Counted from the stretch's first letter, positions 23,129-32,500 are shown. The stretch is 39,805 bases of DNA from Streptomyces yangpuensis (GCF_001005295.1 NZ_LBMK01000003.1:1162721-1202525); one strand, 5' to 3'. A program made the numbers and translations. Notes: a model not told the origin generated them from the sequence alone.

Positions 23129-24856
23129 ATGGCACGAGCCAACGACCAGGTCGAGGCGATGCTCCAGGAGTACGCGGACCTCATCGCGATCCGGGGCGGA
23201 GAAGCGTTCAAGGCCCGCGCCTACGAAAAGGCCGCCCGGGCCGTCGGCGGCCACCCCCAGGACGTGGCCACCCTCGATGCCGAAGGTCTGCGCGAGATCC
23301 CCGGCGTCGGCCGGTCGGTCGCCGGCAAGATCCTCGAATACCTGCGGACCGGCCGCATGACCGTCGTCGACGAGGCCAGGGCCTCCGTACCGGCCGGAGT
23401 GCGCGAGCTGATCGCGATCCCCGGACTCGGACCGCGCAAGGCCATGATGCTGTACGAGGAGCTGGGCATCACCTCCGTCGACCAGCTCCTCGAAGCCGTC
23501 CACCAGGAACGCCTGCGCGACCTCAAGGGCTTCGGCGAACGCACCGAGGACAACATCCTGCACGGCATCGCACTGCTGCAGAAGGCCGGCGAGGGCCGGA
23601 TCCTCCTCGGCGCCGCCATGGACGCCGCCGAACAGCTCGTCGCCGAACTGTCCGCCGTCCGCGGCTGTGTCCGGTGCACCTACGCGGGCTCCCTGCGCCG
23701 CATGCGGGAGACGATCGGCGACATCGACATCCTGGTGGCGGCCCGCAGGTCGGCGCCGTTCATGGAAGCCCTCACCTCCCTCCCGTACGTCGCCGAGGTC
23801 ATCGCGCGCGGCGAGAAGAAGACCTCCGTACGGACCGCCACGGGCCTCCAGGTCGACCTGCGCGTGCTCCCGCCCGCCTCCTGGGGCGCCGGACTGCAGT
23901 ACTTCACCGGATCGAGGGCGCACAACATCCGCACCCGTGAACTCGCCGTGCGGCAGGGCCTGAAGCTCTCCGAGTACGGGCTCTTCGACGCCGAGAGCGG
24001 CGAGAGCATCACCTCGGAGACCGAGGAGTCCGTCTACGAACGGCTCGGCCTGCCCTGGATACCGCCGACGCTGCGCGAGGACCGCGGCGAGATCGCGGCC
24101 GGGCTGCGCGGCGAACTGCCGGCCCTCATCCAGGACAAGGACATCCGCGGCGACCTGCACACCCACACCGACCTCACGGACGGACTCGCCCCGCTGGAGG
24201 ACATGATCGCGGCGGCGGCCGCCCGCGGGTACGCCTACTACGCGGTCACCGACCACGCCCCGGACCTCTCCATGCAGCGCATGACCGGCGAGAAGATGCT
24301 CGCCCAGCGCGAGCGGGTGCGCGAACTGGACGGCAGGCACCGCAGGATGCGGCTGTTGCACGGCACGGAACTCAACATCGGCCCGGACGGCTCCCTGGAC
24401 TGGCCCGACGAGTTCCTCGCGGACTTCGACCTCTGCGTGGCCTCGGTGCACTCGCACTTCAACCAGAGCAGGCAGGACCTGACCCACCGTCTCATCCGCG
24501 CCTGCGAGAACCCGCACGTCGCCGTGATCGGCCATCCGACCACCCGCCGCATCGGCAAACGCCCGGGCATCGACGCCGACTTCGACGCGGTCTTCGAGGC
24601 CTGCGCGCGGACCGGCACCGCCCTGGAGATCAACGCCCACCCCGAGCGGCTCGACCTGTGCGACGAGGACATCCTGCGGGCGAAGCGGTACGGCGTGAAG
24701 TTCGCGGTGAACTCCGACGCCCACGCCACCACCCATCTGCCCTACATGCGCTACGGGGTGGGAACGGCGCAGCGCGGCTGGCTGACGGTGGACGACGTCA
24801 TCAACGCCTGGCCGCTGACACGACTGCGCCGCTTCCTGGACAGGAAGGCCGCCTGA
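23129..24856 (+). CDS. polX: DNA polymerase/3'-5' exonuclease PolX
   Basis: A 575-residue base-excision-repair polymerase starting MARANDQVEAMLQEYADLIA. Domains: an 8-kDa-like helical part and helix-hairpin-helix motifs (LREIPGVGRSVAGKILEYL; LIAIPGLGPRKAM), the nucleotidyltransferase palm with catalytic Asp pairs in ETIGDIDILVAA and LQVDLRV, and a C-terminal PHP exonuclease domain from about 340 with GDLHTHTDLTDG, VTDHAPD, HGTELNIG, ASVHSHF, GHPTTRR, EINAHPERLDL and VNSDAHA. All metal-binding motifs are intact, so both activities are expected. The ATG at 23129 has GGAGG only one base before it, too close for a normal site, so initiation may be leaderless. A 13-bp hairpin follows the stop directly. 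Confidence 0.95.
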   Translation: MARANDQVEAMLQEYADLIAIRGGEAFKARAYEKAARAVGGHPQDVATLDAEGLREIPGVGRSVAGKILEYLRTGRMTVVDEARASVPAGVRELIAIPGLGPRKAMMLYEELGITSVDQLLEAVHQERLRDLKGFGERTEDNILHGIALLQKAGEGRILLGAAMDAAEQLVAELSAVRGCVRCTYAGSLRRMRETIGDIDILVAARRSAPFMEALTSLPYVAEVIARGEKKTSVRTATGLQVDLRVLPPASWGAGLQYFTGSRAHNIRTRELAVRQGLKLSEYGLFDAESGESITSETEESVYERLGLPWIPPTLREDRGEIAAGLRGELPALIQDKDIRGDLHTHTDLTDGLAPLEDMIAAAAARGYAYYAVTDHAPDLSMQRMTGEKMLAQRERVRELDGRHRRMRLLHGTELNIGPDGSLDWPDEFLADFDLCVASVHSHFNQSRQDLTHRLIRACENPHVAVIGHPTTRRIGKRPGIDADFDAVFEACARTGTALEINAHPERLDLCDEDILRAKRYGVKFAVNSDAHATTHLPYMRYGVGTAQRGWLTVDDVINAWPLTRLRRFLDRKAA

Positions 24857-24886
24857 CGCGGGCGCGCACGGTGGTGCGCGCCCGCG
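24857..24886 (+). terminator. Hairpin terminator after polX
   Basis: Perfect 13-bp stem (24857-24869 with 24874-24886) and a 4-base GGTG loop, starting at the base after the polX stop and lying between convergent genes. Confidence 0.85.
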
Positions 24887-24960
24887 CCCGCGCCGGCGCC
24901 GGCGCCGACGGCCGCGCGCGCAGCTCGGCCAGGGCGGGCCAGGCCGGGGCGGGGCAGTGC

Positions 24961-26382
24961 TCAGTGACCGAAGTCGAACCAGTTGACGTTCACGAAGTCG
25001 GCCGGCTGGCCGCTGGTGAAGGTCAGGTAGACGTCGTGCGTGCCCGTGACCGCGGTGATGTTCGCCGGTACCGTGCGCCAGCTCTGCCAACCGCCGGTGT
25101 TCGCGACGGAGAAGCTGCCGACCGGAGGCGAGGTCCTGCTGTCGAGCCGTACCTCGACGAGCCCGCTCACTCCGCCGGCGGCGCCGCTCGCGACCCGGCC
25201 GCGGAACTGCGTCGCCGGGGCGGAGCCGAAGTTCACCCCGCGGAAGAGGGCCCAGTCGCCGTTGCCGAGGGCCGCGAGGTTCCGGCCGCCGCCCGTGTCC
25301 GTGGATGGCTCGGTCGCCGTGCCCGACTGGCCGTCGTACGACTCGGCCTGGATCGCGGCGTACGCGTCACGGTTGCCGGCCGGCGGGGTCGTGGGCGGCG
25401 TGGTCGGGGGAGTGGTGGGCGGGGTCGTGCCGCCCGTCGACCGCAGGACCGACACGTAGTCGACGACCATGGCGTGGCCCGGCTCGGTGCCGGCGTCCGG
25501 CCCGCCCCCGAAGGCATCGGGGAAGCCGCCGCCCATCGCGACGTTCAGGATGATGAAGTAGCCGTGGTCCGTGGCGTCGGCCCAGGTCGTCGCGTCCACC
25601 TGATCGGCGCGCACCGTGTGGAAGTTGAGCCCGTCGACGTAGAAGCGCATCTGCTCGACGGCGGTCGAGCGGTCCCACTCGACCGCGTAGGTGTGGAAGC
25701 CGGCCTGGCAGGTGGCCCCGGGGCAGACGCGCTGACCGCCGATGCCGGATGTCTCGTTGCAGGGGCCGCCGGGGCTCGTGCCGCAGTGCACGGTGGCCCA
25801 GACGGTGTTGAGGCCCTGGACGTTCTCCATGATGTCTATCTCGCCGATGCCCGGCCAGTTCCACCAGTTCCCGCGGTACGGGGTGCCGAGCATCCAGAAG
25901 GCGGGCCAGTAGCCCTTGGCCGCGGGGCCGGTGACGTTCGGCATCTGGATGCGGGCCTCGGTGCGCAGGGTGCCGCCGGCGGGGGGCTGGAAGTCGCCGC
26001 GCCGGGTCTCGACGCGGCCGGACGTCCACCGGCCGGCGGAGTCCCGCCGGGGGGTGATGCGGAGATGGCCGGCGCCGTCGAGGGAGACGTTGGCGGGGTC
26101 GGCGGTCATCGTCTCGATCTCGCCGGTACCGAAGTTGGCGGGGCCGCCGGGGTAGCTGGTGCCGGTGGTGTACTGCCAGTCGGCGGTGTCCACACCGGAG
26201 CCGGCGGGCCCGTCGAACTCGTCCAGGAACACCTGGGACCAGCCTGCGGGGGTGGGGGGAGCGGCGGCGCTCGCGGGCAGCACGACGCCCGTGGCGGCGG
26301 CCGCCACCAGGGCCGTCGTACCGACGGCGGCCAGGACGGCCCGTCGTAAGGTCGCTCGTTTCCTGCCGGATGTGTCGTGCAT
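24961..26382 (-). CDS. Secreted GH16 beta-1,3-glucanase with CBM6
   Basis: A 473-residue secreted glycoside hydrolase. Residues 1-40 are a signal peptide with several Arg before the hydrophobic stretch. The GH16 domain (about 45-310) has the catalytic GEIDIMENVQ motif with Glu181 as nucleophile, Asp183 and Glu186 as acid/base, plus KGYWPAFWMLG and FHTYAVEWD, the pattern of laminarinases and related beta-1,3-glucanases. A linker of repeated TTPP units (about 316-332) leads to a CBM6-type carbohydrate-binding module (AAIQAESYDGQSGT to VNVNWFDFGH). Codon 12 is TTA, so translation should depend on the bldA tRNA. A LacI-type palindrome 59 bases upstream suggests sugar-responsive repression. Confidence 0.93.
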   Translation of the reverse strand: MHDTSGRKRATLRRAVLAAVGTTALVAAAATGVVLPASAAAPPTPAGWSQVFLDEFDGPAGSGVDTADWQYTTGTSYPGGPANFGTGEIETMTADPANVSLDGAGHLRITPRRDSAGRWTSGRVETRRGDFQPPAGGTLRTEARIQMPNVTGPAAKGYWPAFWMLGTPYRGNWWNWPGIGEIDIMENVQGLNTVWATVHCGTSPGGPCNETSGIGGQRVCPGATCQAGFHTYAVEWDRSTAVEQMRFYVDGLNFHTVRADQVDATTWADATDHGYFIILNVAMGGGFPDAFGGGPDAGTEPGHAMVVDYVSVLRSTGGTTPPTTPPTTPPTTPPAGNRDAYAAIQAESYDGQSGTATEPSTDTGGGRNLAALGNGDWALFRGVNFGSAPATQFRGRVASGAAGGVSGLVEVRLDSRTSPPVGSFSVANTGGWQSWRTVPANITAVTGTHDVYLTFTSGQPADFVNVNWFDFGH

Positions 26383-26440
26383 GGGTGCCCTCTCTGAAGC
26401 GCGCGGTGCGGCGCGGGTGCGGGGGGACGTAGAGCCGGGT

Positions 26441-26472
26441 CCACCATTCTGAGAGCGCTCTCAGAACGGTGG
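26441..26472. promoter_or_regulatory. LacI-type palindromic operator of the glucanase gene
   Basis: A 32-base inverted repeat centred at 26456/26457 with a single mismatched pair; its core is TGAGAGCGCTCTCA. This is the standard form of LacI/CebR-family operators that control secreted polysaccharide hydrolases in Streptomyces. The cognate repressor is not adjacent. Confidence 0.8.
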
Positions 26473-26516
26473 CCACTGTGCTCTGCGCCCCCGCGGCCGT
26501 CAAGAGCCGCAACAGG

Positions 26517-26551
26517 CGTCTCCCCGCCGGGTGCGACTCGGCGGGGAGACG
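26517..26551 (-). terminator. Hairpin terminator downstream of the 26581 remnant
   Basis: Perfect 13-bp stem (CGTCTCCCCGCCG at 26517-26529 with its complement at 26539-26551) and a 9-base loop, 29 bases past the stop of the leftward gene remnant. Confidence 0.75.
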
Positions 26552-26580
26552 GTGCAACGGGGATTCGGGAGAGCGGCCGG

Positions 26581-26727
26581 TCAGTCGAGGTGGCCGAAGA
26601 GGTCGACGACGACGTGGGCGGAGCCCCAGCCGAGGTTGGCGATCTCCACCTTGCCGTCGGCGCCGACCGGCACCGTGACCAGCTTGGCGACGGTCCGCCC
26701 GCTCGTCCGGTTGAGGTTGGAGGAGCC
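26581..26727 (-). pseudogene. C-terminal remnant of a secreted repeat protein
   Basis: The last 48 codons before a TGA at 26583-26581 read SSNLNRTSGRTVAKLVTVPV, then GADGKVEIANLGWGSAHVVV and DLFGHLD. In my memory this is the C-terminal end of large secreted Streptomyces proteins whose repeats end NLV.VPVGADGK...V.ADVFGY. Here the frame upstream of the segment is unrelated and soon meets the divergent MepB gene, so the body of the gene is gone. Its terminator survives at 26517-26551. The rest of the 26383-26823 gap holds the glucanase operator and nothing else I can support. Confidence 0.6.
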
Positions 26728-26823
26728 GGGGCGGGCGCGGTGATCATCCGTCGCGCAGAAGTTCCCCTGCTGTGGACGCCCAATCGATTCGTTCAACTGT
26801 TCGAGATCTGGCAGGATGGGGGC

Positions 26824-27411
26824 ATGGTGACGGAACGCGAAGTTCACGAAGCGGGTGAATGGGGCGACGTGGGCGGAGCGGGTGAGGCCCCTTCACGGAT
26901 CCCGGACGACCTGCTGCGGGCCAGGGCGCTCGTGTACGACCCGGGTGGGTTCACGTGCTCGCGGCCGGAGCCCGAGGCGGAGAGTGCCGACTACGGGGCG
27001 TGCGGATTCACCCTGGACGGCCTCGCGGTCAGGTTCCGGGTGGCCCGGACGACCCCGACGAAGGCCGGTCAGTTCGTCACGGTGTGGAAGAGGTCCGCGG
27101 GCGGGCCGATCCAGCCCTTCGACGCCGCGGATCCCGTCGACCTGTTCGTCATCAGCACCCGCGAGGGCGATCGGTTCGGGCAGTTCGTCTTCCCGCGGGA
27201 GGTGCTGCGCGAGCGGAACATCGTGTCGACGAACGGCTCGGGCGGCAAACGTGCGTTCCGTGTCTATCCGCCGTGGGTGACCACGACCAGCCGTCAGGCC
27301 GCAGCTACGCAGGCCTGGCAGGTCGAGTACTTCCTCCGGCTGTCAGGGGACGAGCCGGTCGACACCGCCCGTGCGTACGCGCTCTGTCACCCTGCGGTGG
27401 GCAGCCCTTAA
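26824..27411 (+). CDS. MepB family protein
   Basis: A 195-residue cytoplasmic protein. The core matches MepB of Staphylococcus aureus: DYGACGFTLDGLAVRFRVAR, TPTKAGQFVTVWKRSAGGPI and GRFGQFVFPREVL-type segments (here DRFGQFVFPREVLRERNIVS) and KRAFRVYPPWV. MepB lies with the mepRA multidrug-efflux genes in S. aureus, yet its activity is unknown; here no efflux gene is adjacent. The ATG at 26824 was chosen because the conserved part begins about 25 codons later and GGGGG lies just upstream. The stop is TAA at 27409-27411, and the GNAT gene begins 41 bases on, probably on the same transcript. Confidence 0.85.
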   Translation: MVTEREVHEAGEWGDVGGAGEAPSRIPDDLLRARALVYDPGGFTCSRPEPEAESADYGACGFTLDGLAVRFRVARTTPTKAGQFVTVWKRSAGGPIQPFDAADPVDLFVISTREGDRFGQFVFPREVLRERNIVSTNGSGGKRAFRVYPPWVTTTSRQAAATQAWQVEYFLRLSGDEPVDTARAYALCHPAVGSP

Positions 27412-27452
27412 TACGTTGTCACCGGCAGCCGGGCTGAGGGAGCATCCGGTGC

Positions 27453-28037
27453 ATGGAAGAGCCCGCCGAGAGTTTCCGTTCGGAGCTGGTCGACCTGCGC
27501 CGGTGGCGCATGAGCGACCTCGACGCCCTGGAACGGGCGATCCACGAGTCACTGGACCATCTCGTGCCGTGGATGCCCTGGGCCGCCGATCCCGGCAGGC
27601 GGCAGACCGCCGCGTTCCTCACCCGGGTCGACGAGGAGTGGGAGACCGGGCGGACCTACGCCTACGCCATCACCCTGGACGCCGAAGTGATCGGCGGCTG
27701 CAGCCTCATGCGCCGCATCGGGCCGGGCGCCCTTGAGATCGGCTACTGGATCCACTCCGCCCGGACCGGACGGGGCCTGGTCACCGCGGCCGTCGCGGGC
27801 CTCGTCGGCCAGGGCTTCCGGCTGGCCTGCACCGACCGCGTCGAGATCCACCACGACGTCGCCAACCACGCCAGCGGGGCCGTGGCGCGGCGCCTGGGAT
27901 TCACCGAGGTGGAGCGCGTACCGGCACCTGAAGGCCCGCTCACCCCGGGCGAGTCGGGGACCGACGTCATCTGGCGCATGACGGCGGACCACTGGAGGAC
28001 ACGGACCGCAGAGGCCGCCGCCCGCCGGGCGAGCTGA
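27453..28037 (+). CDS. GNAT N-acetyltransferase, RimJ/RimL type
   Basis: A 194-residue acetyl-CoA-dependent acetyltransferase. The opening LVDLRRWRMSDLDALERAIH and HLVPWMPWA are typical of RimJ/RimL-like proteins that acetylate N-terminal or small-molecule amines; the acetyl-CoA loop is in LEIGYWIHSARTGRGLVTAA (the Arg/Gln-x-x-Gly-x-Gly/Ala motif appears as RTGRGL), and VEIHHDVANHASGAVARRLG forms the C-terminal helix-strand. The substrate is unknown. The ATG at 27453 gives the normal length. The gene ends before a hairpin that also separates it from a possible small leftward gene. Confidence 0.9.
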   Translation: MEEPAESFRSELVDLRRWRMSDLDALERAIHESLDHLVPWMPWAADPGRRQTAAFLTRVDEEWETGRTYAYAITLDAEVIGGCSLMRRIGPGALEIGYWIHSARTGRGLVTAAVAGLVGQGFRLACTDRVEIHHDVANHASGAVARRLGFTEVERVPAPEGPLTPGESGTDVIWRMTADHWRTRTAEAAARRAS

Positions 28038-28061
28038 CCAGCGGCAGCCCGGGAAGGAAAG

Positions 28062-28082
28062 GACGGCCGGGAGGCGGCCGTC
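28062..28082. terminator. Hairpin terminator after the GNAT gene
   Basis: GACGGCCG pairs with CGGCCGTC around a 5-base loop, 25 bases past the GNAT stop. It overlaps the last two bases of the possible small leftward gene. Confidence 0.7.
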
Positions 28083-28251
28083 ATCTCCTTCCGACGTGGA
28101 GCGCCCGGAGTCGCTCGCCGCCGTTCTCCGGGCGGATCCGCTCGGAAGCCCGGACCCGTTGGCCCGGCATGAGCGGCAGGCTCCTGGTCTCGAAGCGCTC
28201 CAGCTCTGAACTGCCGCTCAGGTCGGTGGTGGTGGGTCCTTGTCCGGTCAC
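28081..28251 (-). CDS. Possible 56-aa protein in the GNAT-sbcD gap
   Basis: A leftward frame from a GTG at 28251 to a TGA at 28083-28081: MTGQGPTTTDLSGSSELERF, then ETRSLPLMPGQRVRASERIR and a basic end RLRALHVGRR. Third positions are mostly G or C, unlike the neighbouring non-coding frames, which is the main support. There is no clear ribosome binding site, and I recognise no family. It is the only candidate in the 355-base gap between the GNAT and sbcD genes; otherwise that gap shows only the GNAT terminator and the sbcD promoter. Confidence 0.35.
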   Translation of the reverse strand: MTGQGPTTTDLSGSSELERFETRSLPLMPGQRVRASERIRPENGGERLRALHVGRR

Positions 28252-28379
28252 GGGTCTCGGGCTTTCAGGGTTCTCCTTGCCCGCCGGCCAAGAGGGGAAA
28301 CCTTCCTGCAGCCGCCGCCGGACCGGTGTGCGCGGTTCCGCCTATCGGCAAAACCGTCCGTGAAGCGCATCCGTGCGGT

Positions 28380-28385
28380 TACGGT
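28380..28385 (+). promoter_or_regulatory. Candidate -10 of a leaderless sbcD transcript
   Basis: TACGGT ends 8 bases before the sbcD ATG at 28394, and no Shine-Dalgarno sequence lies between, which fits transcription starting at or next to the ATG. No good -35 hexamer is visible. Confidence 0.4.
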
Positions 28386-28393
28386 CTGTGCCC

Positions 28394-29584
28394 ATGAGGT
28401 TCCTGCACACTTCGGACTGGCATCTGGGCCGCCGGTTCCACGGAGAAGACCTGATCGACGCCCAGCGCCAAGTCCTCGACCACATCTGCGAAACCGTCCG
28501 GGCCGAGCGGGTGGACGCCCTGCTCGTCGCGGGTGACATCTACGACCGGGCCATCCCCGGCATCGACGCCGTGCGCCTGTTCAGTGACGCCCTGCACCAG
28601 CTGGCGGATCTCGAGATACCCACCGTCATGATCAGCGGGAACCACGACTCCGCGCACCGGCTGGGCGTCGGGGCCCGCCTGCTGGCCCGGGCCCGGGTGC
28701 ACCTGCGGACCGACCCGGCCGACGTCGCCACCCCGGTCCTGCTCGAGGACTGCCAGGGCCCCGTCGCCGTCTACGCCGTGCCCTACCTCGAGCCCACCCT
28801 CGTACACACCCGGCTCGGCGCCGAGACCGCCTCCCACCAGGCCGTGCTCACCTCCGCCCTGGACCGGATCCGCGCCGACCTCGCCGCCCGCCCCGAAGGC
28901 ACCCGCTCCGTCGTCCTCGCCCACGCCTTCATCACCGCGGGCGGCACCCCGGCCGGCGAAACCGGCAGCGAACGCAACATCAGTGTCGGCGGCGTCGCCG
29001 ACGCCGATGCCGCCGTGTTCGACGGCATCGGCTACACCGCCCTCGGGCACCTGCACCGTGCCCAGCGGGTCACCGACCGGGTCCACTACAGCGGTTCGCC
29101 GCTCGCCTACTCCTTCTCGGAAACCGGACACGACAAGTCACTGACGCTCGTAGACCTGCCGGGTGATGCCGAGCCCAACGCCGTGCCCACCGTCACCCGC
29201 AAGCCCTTACCTCCGGACCTGCGGCTCCCACTGGCCCGCGTGACGGGCCACCTGGAGGACCTGCTGACCGACCCGGCCCAGGAGACCCTGGTCGAGTCCT
29301 GGCTGCACGTCACCCTCACGGACACCGCCCGCCCCTACGAGCCGATGGCCCGCCTCAAGCAGCGCTTCCCCCACACCCTGCACATCGAGCACACCCCCGC
29401 GGTCGTCCCCGCCCAGGCCACCGGCTCCTACGGCGAGCGACTGCGGGGCCGGGGCGACCTCGACATCACCCACGACTTCGTCACCACCGTGCGCGGCACC
29501 GGACCCACCGACGAGGAGAGCGCGCTCCTCCAGGAAGCGATCGACGACTCCCGCATCGGCGCCCAGGTGAAGGAGACGGTCTGA
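28394..29584 (+). CDS. sbcD: Exonuclease subunit SbcD
   Basis: A 396-residue Mre11-type nuclease subunit. The phosphoesterase motifs are in order: MRFLHTSDWHLGRR (Asp-x-His), LLVAGDIYDRAIP, VMISGNHDSAHRL, VVLAHAFITAGG and YTALGHLHRAQ. With SbcC it forms the SbcCD complex that opens DNA hairpins and processes blocked or broken ends; in Streptomyces it may also act on replication-fork palindromes. The ATG at 28394 starts directly at the conserved MRFLHTSDWHLG. Codon 272 (29207-29209) is TTA Leu, a bldA-dependent codon, in KPLPPDL. The stop is separated from the sbcC start by one base (TGACATG), so low SbcD translation should lower SbcC too. Confidence 0.95.
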   Translation: MRFLHTSDWHLGRRFHGEDLIDAQRQVLDHICETVRAERVDALLVAGDIYDRAIPGIDAVRLFSDALHQLADLEIPTVMISGNHDSAHRLGVGARLLARARVHLRTDPADVATPVLLEDCQGPVAVYAVPYLEPTLVHTRLGAETASHQAVLTSALDRIRADLAARPEGTRSVVLAHAFITAGGTPAGETGSERNISVGGVADADAAVFDGIGYTALGHLHRAQRVTDRVHYSGSPLAYSFSETGHDKSLTLVDLPGDAEPNAVPTVTRKPLPPDLRLPLARVTGHLEDLLTDPAQETLVESWLHVTLTDTARPYEPMARLKQRFPHTLHIEHTPAVVPAQATGSYGERLRGRGDLDITHDFVTTVRGTGPTDEESALLQEAIDDSRIGAQVKETV

Positions 29585-29585
29585 C

Positions 29586-32500
29586 ATGCGCCTGCACAGC
29601 CTGCACCTGCAGGCGTTCGGACCCTTCGCCGGCACCCACACCGTCGACTTCGACACCCTGACCCGCGACGGGTTGTTCCTCCTCCACGGTGACACCGGAG
29701 CCGGCAAGAGCACTCTCTTCGCGGCCATCTGCGTCGCCCTCTACGGAGAGCCGCCCACCGACCGCAAGCTCCAGCTGCGCAGCGACCACGCGCCCCCCGG
29801 CCTGCTCACCGAGGTGACGCTCGACGTCACCCTCGCCGGAAAGCGCCTGCGGATCCGGCGCGTTCCCGCCCAGCAGAAGCCGAAGGTCCGCAGGGAGGGA
29901 ACCACCCAGCAGTCGGCCGAGACCCACCTCAGCCAGTGGTCCCCGGGCCCCACAGGACAGGGCGAGTGGGAACCGCTGAGCAGGTCCCACCGGGAGGCCG
30001 CGGACGAGATCAAGGCCCTGCTGGGCATGAGCCGGCAGCAGTTCTGCCAGGTCGTCCTGCTGCCGCAGAACGAGTTCACGAGGTTCCTGCGAGCCGGCGC
30101 CTCCGACCGCAAGGACCTCCTCGGCAAGCTCTTCCACACCCACCGGTTCGGATCCGTCGAGAACTGGCTCGCCGCACGCAAGAACGCCCTCGCCGCACAG
30201 CGCGACGAGGCCCGTACGTCCGTCGTGCACCTGACCGAGCGCATCCAGCAGGAGGCCGGGGAGGAGCTCGAACCGCACCAGGGCGCTCCGTCCGCCGCCG
30301 ACCCCGCCGGCCTGACCGGACCCGCTCTCGCCTGGGCCACCGCCCTGCATGCCAAGGCCGTCACCCACGAGTGCGACGCGGCCACCGCCGCCGGGCTGGC
30401 GCAGGAGGAGCTGACCGTCTTCCGGGACGGCGAACACGCCGTACGCGAACTCGCCGCCCGGCAGGAGGCCCACCGCCTGGCGGGCGACCGGCTCAAGGCC
30501 CTGGACGAGCAGGCGGACCGGCAGGCCGACCTCGCCCGGCAGCGGCAGGAGGCGTTGCAGGGGCAGAAGGTCGCCCCCCTCCTGGAAGCCGCGGCCACCG
30601 CGGCCGGCCGGCACGCCGACGCGCAGGAGGCCGAGCACCGGGCCCGTGCCGCCCTGGGCCCCGAGCACGCGACCCTCGACGCCGCCGGACTCACCCGCGC
30701 AGGACAGCGGCTGCGCGCCGACATCGGCGCACTGCACGCCCTGCTGCCCGACGAGGCCGCCCTTCAGCAGCACCGGACGGACCTGTGCAAACTGGACGAC
30801 GAACGCCAGGAGCTCGTACAGGATCTGAGTGACGCCCAGGCGTGGCTGGACGAAGCACCTCAGCAGCGTACGGAGCTCCGCGCCCGCATAGAGGCCGCAC
30901 GCACCGCGGAGGAGGCGGGCCGGGGGCACACCACCGCACTGAACCTGCTCGACGCCCGCGCCGACGCGGCCGAACGCCGTGACGCGCACGTCGAGCGGAT
31001 CGGCGAGGTCGGTCGGGATCTTGCACAGGCGCAGCGCGCGACGGGCGAGGCTGCCCGGGAACACATCGGCATCCGGCGCAGGCGCACGGACGGCATGGCC
31101 GCCGAACTCGCCCTCGGTCTCGTCGACGGGGAACCCTGCGCGGTCTGCGGTTCACCCGTCCATCCGGACCCGGCGGCCCCGCACCCCGACCAGCCCACGG
31201 CCGCCGACGAGAAGGACGCCGAAACCCGCCACACGCAGGCCCAGCACACCGAACGGGAGCTCCAGGACAACCTGCAGCAGCTCCAGCAGCAGGCAGCGGC
31301 GGCCCGCGGCGAGGCGGGCGGGGACACCGCCCTGGCCGATCTCGTCGCCGAACGCGCCGCGCTGCGGGACCGCCTGGCGGCAGCCCTCGAAGCCGCGGCC
31401 GACAGCGGCCCGGCGACCGAGGAACTCGTCGCGCTGGAGCGCCGGCACGCCCAGACCGACGAGGCCCGGACCGCCGCGGCCACCAGGCTCGCAGCGGCCG
31501 ACGCCGCCTACGAGGCCCTCGCCCAGCAGGTGGAGGAACTCGACCGGAAGATCACCGGCGCCCGCGCCGACGACCCCACGCTCACCCTGCGCATCGCCCG
31601 GCTGACGCGGACGGCCGACCGTCTCACCACCGCGGCCGAACACTGCGGGGCCACCGTACGCACGGCTGCCGAGCACGAGGAGTCGGCCGGGGCCGCGGAT
31701 CGGGCCGCCCGCGCGGCCGGCTTCGACTCCCTGGAGGCCGCCGCACGGGCCCGGCGCTCCGACGACGAGCTCCGTACCCTGCAGGAAGAGATCGACCAGT
31801 GGCGCGAACAGCGCGCCGTGGCCACCGCACGCCTGGAAGAACCGGGCATCGCGGCGGCCGCCGGGCTGCCGCCCGCCGACCCGGAGGAAGCAGCCGGGCG
31901 GCTCGACGCGGCCACCGCCCGCCACACCGCTGCCGCCGCCCGGGCCGCACACGCCGCCGCCCGTGCCCGCGCCCTCGCGGACCTGCTGGCCCGGCTCACG
32001 GACCAGGTCGAAAGCCTCGAACCGGCCGAACGTGCCCACCGTACGGTCGACCACCTGCACGGTCTGATCAACGGGACCTCGCCGGGGAACCGGCTGCGCA
32101 TGCAGCTGGAGGCCTATGTCCTGGCCGCCCGCCTCGAAGAGGTCGTCGCGGCGGCCAACACCCGCCTCACCCGGATGTCGGATCACCGCTACACCCTGGT
32201 CCACTCCGACGTCCGGGCCTCGCACGGAGCACGCTCCGGCCTCGGCCTGAAGATCACCGACTCCTGGACGGGCAAGGAGCGTGACACCGACACCCTCTCC
32301 GGCGGTGAGTCCTTCTTCGCGTCGCTCTCCCTCGCCCTCGGCCTGGCCGATGTCGTCACCGCCGAATCGGGCGGCCAGGCCCTCGACACCCTGTTCATCG
32401 ACGAAGGGTTCGGCACCCTCGACGAGGACACCCTCCTCAAGGTCCTCGACGTCCTCGACGACCTGCGTGCGCACGACCGTACGGTCGGAGTCATCAGCCA

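Noticed and set aside
21232..23940. Long rightward frame (about 900 codons) across the paralogue pair, capA-like gene and polX
   Set aside because: It overlaps four genes with recognisable domains on the correct strands and contains no motif of its own.
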